A stretch of DNA of 21,842 nucleotides from Candidatus Kaiserbacteria bacterium (lineage in GTDB: Bacteria; Patescibacteriota; Minisyncoccia; Phycocordibacterales; UBA918). Positions 21,706-21,842 of the stretch are shown here, one piece after another. Every line of letters begins with the position of its first letter. Position 1 is the first letter of the stretch. The position numbers and the translations under genes are program-made. The notes under the pieces were generated by a model that worked only from the letters and a program-made list of their open reading frames with translations, searched no databases and was not told where the DNA came from. Where the stretch lies: contig SKHJ01000042.1 of NCBI GenBank assembly GCA_007116965.1, forward strand, positions 1 through 21,842. Reading direction: 5' to 3'.

Positions 21706-21842
21706 ACACTTTTATTCTTACGTTGGTAAGGGGTGCCAAGTACGCGTTGTCTCCGGCTCTGTATTGGTGTGTATAGTAATGCAATCGACTGATGCCTGCA
21801 AATCCTAATGAGGGTCTATGTGAGAAGCTGCTAAGTTCATAA
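21706..21842. other. Terminal non-coding stretch, nothing firmly supported
   Basis: These 137 bases contain a plus-strand promoter-like TATAGT (21772-21777) and a 16-codon frame (21792-21842) that ends exactly at the window edge. Neither is enough to call a gene. The sequence beyond the edge would decide. Confidence 0.4.

Noticed and set aside
21792..21842. 16-codon frame ending exactly at the window edge, behind TATAGT
   Set aside because: Very short, no conservation visible, and the match with the window end is probably chance.
1..21842. tRNA, rRNA, CRISPR, insertion sequences, prophage and UGA recoding
   Set aside because: I looked for T-loop motifs, repeated spacers, transposase motifs and in-frame TGA inside conserved proteins, and found none.

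Overview
The window looks like a stretch of chromosome from a Candidate Phyla Radiation (Patescibacteria) bacterium, most likely of the Parcubacteria/Paceibacteria side. This is inferred from protein character and gene content, not from a marker-gene tree. The signs are: a trigger factor without its PPIase domain, a shortened divergent phosphoglycerate kinase, a compact pilB-pilC-pilin operon with a PilB that has no cysteines, an exported coiled-coil protein paired with a small single-span protein, RNase Y, and a diverged SAM-hydroxide-adenosyltransferase-like protein. Base composition is near half G+C. TGA serves as a stop and no protein needs it recoded, which argues against the UGA=Gly lineages (Gracilibacteria, Absconditabacteria). 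I see no rRNA, tRNA, CRISPR array, transposase or phage gene. It reads as dense housekeeping chromosome.

Layout. 1-268: a probable free-standing small RNA on the minus strand with its own promoter and terminator. 269-2708 (minus): an RNase HI-family gene, a terminator, a possible 76-residue gene, and recJ. 2763-3188 (plus): a HIT-family hydrolase whose 3' end overlaps the convergent pgk by 18 nt. 3171-11975 (minus): one long unit in the order pilB, pilC, a large modular PilV-like pilin, a PilW-like pilin, a PilX-like protein, tpiA, pgk. Junctions are very tight (ATGA overlap, gaps of 4-18 nt). 12061-13686 (plus): nusA with a promoter, a leader carrying a terminator-like hairpin, and a strong 18-bp hairpin at the end. 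13749-15279 (plus): ppa, then an exported coiled-coil protein and a small membrane protein of unknown function. 15368-18859 (plus): tig, clpP and rny, each with its own recognisable promoter. 18925-19056 (plus): a 43-residue aromatic-rich ORF with a strong ribosome binding site, convergent with a prephenate-dehydratase-like gene (19094-19666, minus). 19865-21170 (plus): HU, a structured non-coding segment, and the SAM-hydroxide-adenosyltransferase-like gene. 21292-21705 (minus): a Nudix hydrolase, convergent with it across an 18-bp hairpin. The last 137 bases hold no supported gene.

How the genes work together. PilB (assembly ATPase), PilC (membrane platform) and three pilin-like proteins make a type IV pilus module. 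The prepilin peptidase, PilM/N/O and PilT are not in the window. tpiA and pgk are adjacent glycolytic steps riding at the tail of the pilus operon, probably with a promoter of their own. tig and clpP cover nascent-chain folding and proteolysis, rny covers mRNA decay, nusA transcription elongation and termination, HU chromosome packing, recJ repair, and the RNase HI RNA-DNA hybrids. Ppa removes the pyrophosphate made by polymerases.

Regulatory style. Most starts lack a Shine-Dalgarno sequence. Several ATGs sit only 6-9 nt behind a -10-like hexamer (TACACT, TATACT, TACAGT, TACGAT), which suggests leaderless or nearly leaderless mRNAs. The two clear Shine-Dalgarno sequences belong to the two smallest ORFs. 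The most interesting unexplained items are the small-RNA candidate at 81-219, the aromatic-rich 43-residue ORF at 18925-19056, the orphan prephenate-dehydratase-like protein, and the hairpin cluster at 20217-20326 in front of the SAM-hydroxide-adenosyltransferase-like gene.
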